Positions 14,115 through 16,733 of a DNA stretch of 16,733 nucleotides are shown piece by piece (positions within the stretch are counted from its first letter, which is position 1; every line of letters begins with the position of its first letter). The translations under genes were made by a program, and so were the position numbers. Source of the stretch: an uncultured Flavobacteriaceae bacterium (GTDB lineage: Bacteria; Bacteroidota; Bacteroidia; Flavobacteriales; Flavobacteriaceae); the NCBI GenBank assembly GCA_937901915.1, contig CALGUD010000118.1:1-16733 (forward strand). The letters run 5' to 3'. Below the pieces are notes generated by a model that saw only the letters and a list, made by a program, of their open reading frames with translations, was not told where the DNA came from and made no database searches.

Positions 14115-15143
14115 ATGAAGAGATCACAATTTGTTTTTGCCTTTTTGTTTCTTATTTATTCCACAGCTTTTACTCAAGAAAGCCCTTTGCTGGATGTAAA
14201 GGTTCAAACCCTTGGTGAAATTAATGTAAGCATTGGAGACATTATTAAAAAAAATGAAACACCTGTAATTTTATTTACCTATTCTCAGGACTGGTGCGAG
14301 ATATGTGTTTCAAGTCTTGATATATTCCAGGACCATTATAAAGATTATACCTCAGAATATAAAATAATAGCTATAAATATAGATGATAACAGAACAAGCC
14401 AGAACATTAAGGAATTTGTCGTTAAAAAAGGATGGACCTTTGATGTATACATGGATCCTGAGAGAAATATAATAAAGTATCTGGGTAGTGATGTCCGCGC
14501 TCCGGATGCTTTTGTGTTGATTGATAAAAGAGAAATACTTTACAAAAGAGGTTATGTGGATCAAAACGCACAGTCAACGGTTGATAATCTTGTTTTAAGT
14601 ATTTTGTATTTGAGTGAAAGACTCATTTTATTTGATAGCAACTGGAACTATACAGATAAGAATACCTTTGAATATTTCAGGACTGTAGACATAGAAAACA
14701 ACCTTTTTTATGTACAGGACAGATGGAAAGCCGGGGAATTACAAATGAAAGGTTACTATACTGATAAATATTTAACCGAAAGAACAGGCCCGTTTATCTG
14801 GTATCATAAAAATGGAAAATACCAAATGGAAAAAGTATATAAGGATAATGTGGTTACGCATGAAAAAATATGGTATGATACCGGAAATCTATGGACAGAA
14901 AGAAGTTATGTTGATGGCAAGCTTCACAATGTTATAGGTCTTTATGATTCAAATGGCAAACTATTAAATCATGGTACTTTGAAAGATGGAAACGGATCAC
15001 TCCTTATTTATAATCCAGCCGGCTCTAAAGTTGAAAAACAAACCTATATAAATGGGTTGGCTACTGAATGGATTTATTACAATGATAATGGGGGAGTGAG
15101 AGTTACCTACATATGGAAGGACAATAAATGGGTAGAAAAGTAA
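14115..15143 (+). CDS. Exported thioredoxin-fold protein with C-terminal MORN-like repeats
   Basis: This is a 342-residue protein. Residues 1-21 form a signal peptide (MKRSQFVFAFLFLIYSTAFTQ), placing it outside the cytoplasm. Residues about 28-165 are a TlpA/AhpC-like thioredoxin domain with the active-site motif W60-C61-E-I-C64 and a cis-proline candidate at P130 in VRAPDAFVLID. From about 205 the sequence changes to repeats of the type G.F.WYH.NGK...E..Y.D (225-243), WYDTGNLWTERSYVDGKL (253-270), YDSNGKLL (277-284) and YYNDNGGVRVTYIWKDNKW (321-339). These resemble the toxin-antitoxin YwqK/MORN-variant repeats of Bacteroidetes surface proteins. A redox role with a protein-interaction tail is likely; the substrate is unknown. 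The next gene starts 11 bases later. Confidence 0.75.
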   Translation: MKRSQFVFAFLFLIYSTAFTQESPLLDVKVQTLGEINVSIGDIIKKNETPVILFTYSQDWCEICVSSLDIFQDHYKDYTSEYKIIAINIDDNRTSQNIKEFVVKKGWTFDVYMDPERNIIKYLGSDVRAPDAFVLIDKREILYKRGYVDQNAQSTVDNLVLSILYLSERLILFDSNWNYTDKNTFEYFRTVDIENNLFYVQDRWKAGELQMKGYYTDKYLTERTGPFIWYHKNGKYQMEKVYKDNVVTHEKIWYDTGNLWTERSYVDGKLHNVIGLYDSNGKLLNHGTLKDGNGSLLIYNPAGSKVEKQTYINGLATEWIYYNDNGGVRVTYIWKDNKWVEK

Positions 15144-15154
15144 TAGCTGATAAT

Positions 15155-15667
15155 ATGCTTTCATTGGGTAAAATCATTGTAATATTTTTCGGATTTTATA
15201 CTACATTGTCTTTTGGGCAATTAATGAATTCTCACTCAAGGGATGAAGCTATAGCAGATATAAACAACCATAAAAGCCATATCGAAAGCATTCTGGTTGT
15301 CTACGCCGAAGATCATGAAGAACATATAGATTCATTGATGATCGTGAATGCTGAAAACTTTGAAGATATTTCTTTAGAATTGTACACAACAGTTTTAGAA
15401 TTTGATGCGGAGGATCATGAAAAAATGTACGTAATAGCTCAGAATTATACAATAACGAACTGGCATTCCGTAGAAATGACAGATTATGGTATTAAACTCA
15501 TTACTAAAGAAAATACTCAAACCTCTAAAATCAATACTATACAATTTACATGGATTGTGGGTTCCAAAGAAGTCCGCCGCCTTATACACGATGCCTTAAG
15601 ATATTTAATAGATGTGAATAAGGTTTATCAGAAGAAGAAACGGGATGCCAATACCTATCAGGATTAA
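15155..15667 (+). CDS. Secreted protein of unknown function
   Basis: I do not recognise a family. I prefer the ATG at 15155 to the one at 15128. It gives 170 residues with a clean signal peptide MLSLGKIIVIFFGFYTTLSFGQ and avoids the 16-base overlap with the preceding gene. The mature part is acidic in its first half, with two similar stretches, HIESILVVYAEDHEEH and HIDSLMIVNAENFED, suggesting a short internal repeat. The second half is mixed alpha/beta with a lysine-rich C-terminus (YQKKKRD). Spacing of 11 bases behind the thioredoxin-fold gene implies co-expression and a shared extracytoplasmic role. Confidence 0.75.
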   Translation: MLSLGKIIVIFFGFYTTLSFGQLMNSHSRDEAIADINNHKSHIESILVVYAEDHEEHIDSLMIVNAENFEDISLELYTTVLEFDAEDHEKMYVIAQNYTITNWHSVEMTDYGIKLITKENTQTSKINTIQFTWIVGSKEVRRLIHDALRYLIDVNKVYQKKKRDANTYQD

Positions 15668-16014
15668 AGCTTGTAATGGGAAAAAATAAATAGAGTAAAG
15701 GCAACAAGAAGCATTTCCAGTTCAGAGTTTAGAGTGCAGAGTTATGTAGTGGTCAACTCTATTCAGGGACATACAAAACTCCAAACCACAAGCACCAAAT
15801 TCCAAGACTAACCTTATAACCCAAATATTCGTGCATTCGTGGCAAAAAATTACGAGTTACGAAGTACGATTTACGATTAACCAATTAACAACCGCAGGTT
15901 AAACGATTACACGATTTAACAAAATTCTAAGCACCAAATTTCAATTCAAAATGCAGAGTTTAGAGTGTGTTGTACCCAATTAACCAATAACAATTAACTT
16001 AATAACTCTAAAAG
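15668..16014. repeat. Intergenic mosaic of short repeat words (array B)
   Basis: This gene-free stretch uses the same vocabulary as 12180-12722. It has the GAGTTTAGAGTGCAGAGTT type (15721-15741, 15953-15968), AAGCACCAAATTCC (15789-15804, 15929-15943), TTCGTGGCAAAAAATTACGA (15834-15855), TACGAAGTACGATTTACGA (15855-15876), CCAATTAACCAATAACAATT (15975-15996) and GATTACACGATTTAAC (15904-15919). No plausible reading frame or structured RNA was found in it. Confidence 0.75.
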
Positions 16015-16058
16015 GGCTGAGGTTCTCGACGGTGGCTAAGGTTCTCGAAGCCAGCCAC
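16015..16058. repeat. Duplicated stem-loop element distal to the second cold-shock terminator
   Basis: GGCTGAGGTTCTCGAC (16015-16030) is followed by the near-copy GGCTAAGGTTCTCGAAG (16034-16050). GTGGCT (16032-16037) pairs with AGCCAC (16053-16058). The counterpart beside the first gene (12724-12750) has a single unit. Confidence 0.65.
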
Positions 16059-16060
16059 AT

Positions 16061-16086
16061 AAAAAAGCCCTTCATTACTGAAAGGC
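16061..16086 (-). terminator. Rho-independent terminator of the second cold-shock gene
   Basis: On the minus strand GCCTTTCA pairs with TGAAGGGC (one G-U pair), followed by six T. It lies about 30 bases after the stop codon at 16116 and is homologous to the terminator at 12753-12779. Confidence 0.88.
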
Positions 16087-16115
16087 TTGTGTTTTGTAAG
16101 GTTGAAAAGTATTTA

Positions 16116-16307
16116 TTATATAACAGTTACATTCACTGCGTTTAATCCTTTTTTTCCTTCTTCAAGATCAAATTCAACTTCATCGCCTTCGCGAATTTCG
16201 TCTACTAATCCTGAAATGTGTACAAAGTGATCTTTGTTTGAACCTTCTTCAGTGATAAATCCGAATCCTTTGGCATCGTTGAAGAATTTTACTGTTCCTT
16301 TACTCAT
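16116..16307 (-). CDS. csp: Cold-shock domain protein, copy 2
   Basis: This 63-residue single CSD protein has RNP1 KGFGFI (13-18) and RNP2 HFVHI (27-31). It is almost identical to the protein at 12813-13004, with D26 and E49 as the only differences; most nucleotide changes are synonymous. Homology continues through the terminator and stem-loop beyond the stop and about 10-20 bases upstream of the ATG, but the promoter regions are different. This indicates a paralogous pair with separate control. Confidence 0.96.
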   Translation of the reverse strand: MSKGTVKFFNDAKGFGFITEEGSNKDHFVHISGLVDEIREGDEVEFDLEEGKKGLNAVNVTVI

Positions 16308-16336
16308 GATAAAAAATTAATTAATTAAATATTGAA

Positions 16337-16363
16337 CAAATATAGTGTTAAAAAGGGTTCAAA
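16337..16363 (-). promoter_or_regulatory. Promoter of cold-shock gene 2
   Basis: On the minus strand TATATTTG (16337-16344) is an exact TAnnTTTG -7 box, with TTTG at 16360-16363 as a -33 candidate. The 15-base gap is somewhat short for the Bacteroidetes consensus. The predicted leader is about 25 bases. Copy 1 has a different upstream sequence. Confidence 0.55.
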
Positions 16364-16429
16364 GTTTATTGTAGCCCTTTTTTTTCAATTTGTTGATACA
16401 GAAAGGCTTTGCGGGGCAAGTTAACTGTT

Positions 16430-16733
16430 AAATTGTTAATGGTTAATTGGTTTAGGAGGAATCCCTACAAAAAGGGCGGAGACTCTCTAAGCCACCAGTA
16501 TATAGACTAAAGACACATTCCAGTGCAGAGTTCAGAGTGCTAAGTGTAGAGTTGCACCCAATTAACCAATAACTTTATGTTGGATGTCCGATGACCGGTG
16601 CCGGATGTGCAGAAAATCCTCCCCCTTTGGGGGAGATAGAGGGGGCTTTAAGTTGATATTCCTGTGCAGAGTGCTAAATGTAGAGTTGTACCCAATTAAC
16701 CAATAACAATTTAACAGCTGCTGGTCCCCAAAT
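16430..16733. repeat. Intergenic mosaic of short repeat words (array C), to the right edge
   Basis: No gene is seen. It contains the inverted words AATTGTTAATGGTTAATTGG (16432-16451), a GGCGGAGACTCTCTAAGCCACC element (16475-16496), GTGCAGAGTTCAGAGTGC (16521-16538) and CCAATTAACCAATAAC (16558-16573, 16691-16706). It also has the full GTTGGATGTCCGATGACC word (16579-16608) and GTGCAGAGTGCTAAATG (16664-16680). The CTCCCCCTTTGGGGGAG palindrome lies at 16619-16635. Confidence 0.75.
16619..16635. repeat. C/G-run palindrome
   Basis: CTCCCCC and GGGGGAG flank TTT in a perfect 7-base stem, followed by AGAGGGGGC. It resembles the inner part of the palindrome at 5510-5555. Confidence 0.7.

Noticed and set aside
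15128..15154. Upstream ATG at 15128 as the start of the secreted protein
   Set aside because: It would overlap the preceding gene by 16 bases and place polar residues before an otherwise clean signal peptide starting at 15155.
12180..16733. Repeat mosaics considered as a diversity-generating retroelement or retron
   Set aside because: There is no reverse transcriptase gene in the window and no template/variable pair differing at adenines.

Overview
The window looks like chromosomal DNA of a marine- or soil-type Flavobacteriaceae/Bacteroidetes. It is AT-rich, its putative promoters match the Bacteroidetes -7 box TAnnTTTG, SD sequences are weak or absent, and the protein families (two-domain DUF2061, GxxExxY, four-helix-bundle, DUF6909-like, DUF2267, 63-aa cold-shock proteins) are typical of that phylum. 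No tRNA, rRNA, CRISPR, reverse transcriptase or transposase gene is visible.

Region 1 (about 1-12,160, all minus strand) is a surface-polysaccharide precursor locus. In transcription order it encodes a large conserved protein with a nucleoside-phosphorylase-like C-terminus (DUF6909-like), a Wzz-type chain-length/co-polymerase protein, and the dTDP-L-rhamnose enzymes RfbB, RfbA, RfbC and RfbD. These are followed by UDP-GlcNAc 2-epimerase (WecB), UDP-ManNAc dehydrogenase (WecC), a duplicated DUF2061 membrane protein, APS kinase (CysC) and sulfate adenylyltransferase subunit 2 (CysD). Together they would supply dTDP-rhamnose, UDP-ManNAc/ManNAcA and part of the PAPS route. No glycosyltransferase, Wzx/Wzy or CysN is in view; these may lie beyond the left edge. 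Every junction of the rfb set carries an accessory insertion: a GxxExxY gene between rfbB and rfbA, a 161-bp MITE-like element between rfbA and rfbC, and an orphan antitoxin-like gene plus a long palindrome between rfbC and rfbD. A four-helix-bundle gene follows cysD. RfbD looks C-terminally shortened.

Region 2 (about 12,180-13,850) holds a mosaic of short degenerate repeats, a cold-shock gene with its terminator, a deletion relic of a SAM-dependent methyltransferase and a DUF2267 gene. Region 3 (14,115-15,667, plus strand) is a two-gene unit for exported proteins: a thioredoxin-fold protein with C-terminal MORN-like repeats and an unknown secreted protein. Region 4 (15,668-16,733) repeats the arrangement of region 2: repeat mosaic, stem-loop, terminator, a second nearly identical cold-shock gene, then more mosaic to the right edge.

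The most unusual signal is the intergenic mosaic. A small vocabulary of short words is reused in varying order around both cold-shock genes. One of those words is also found inside the polysaccharide locus.
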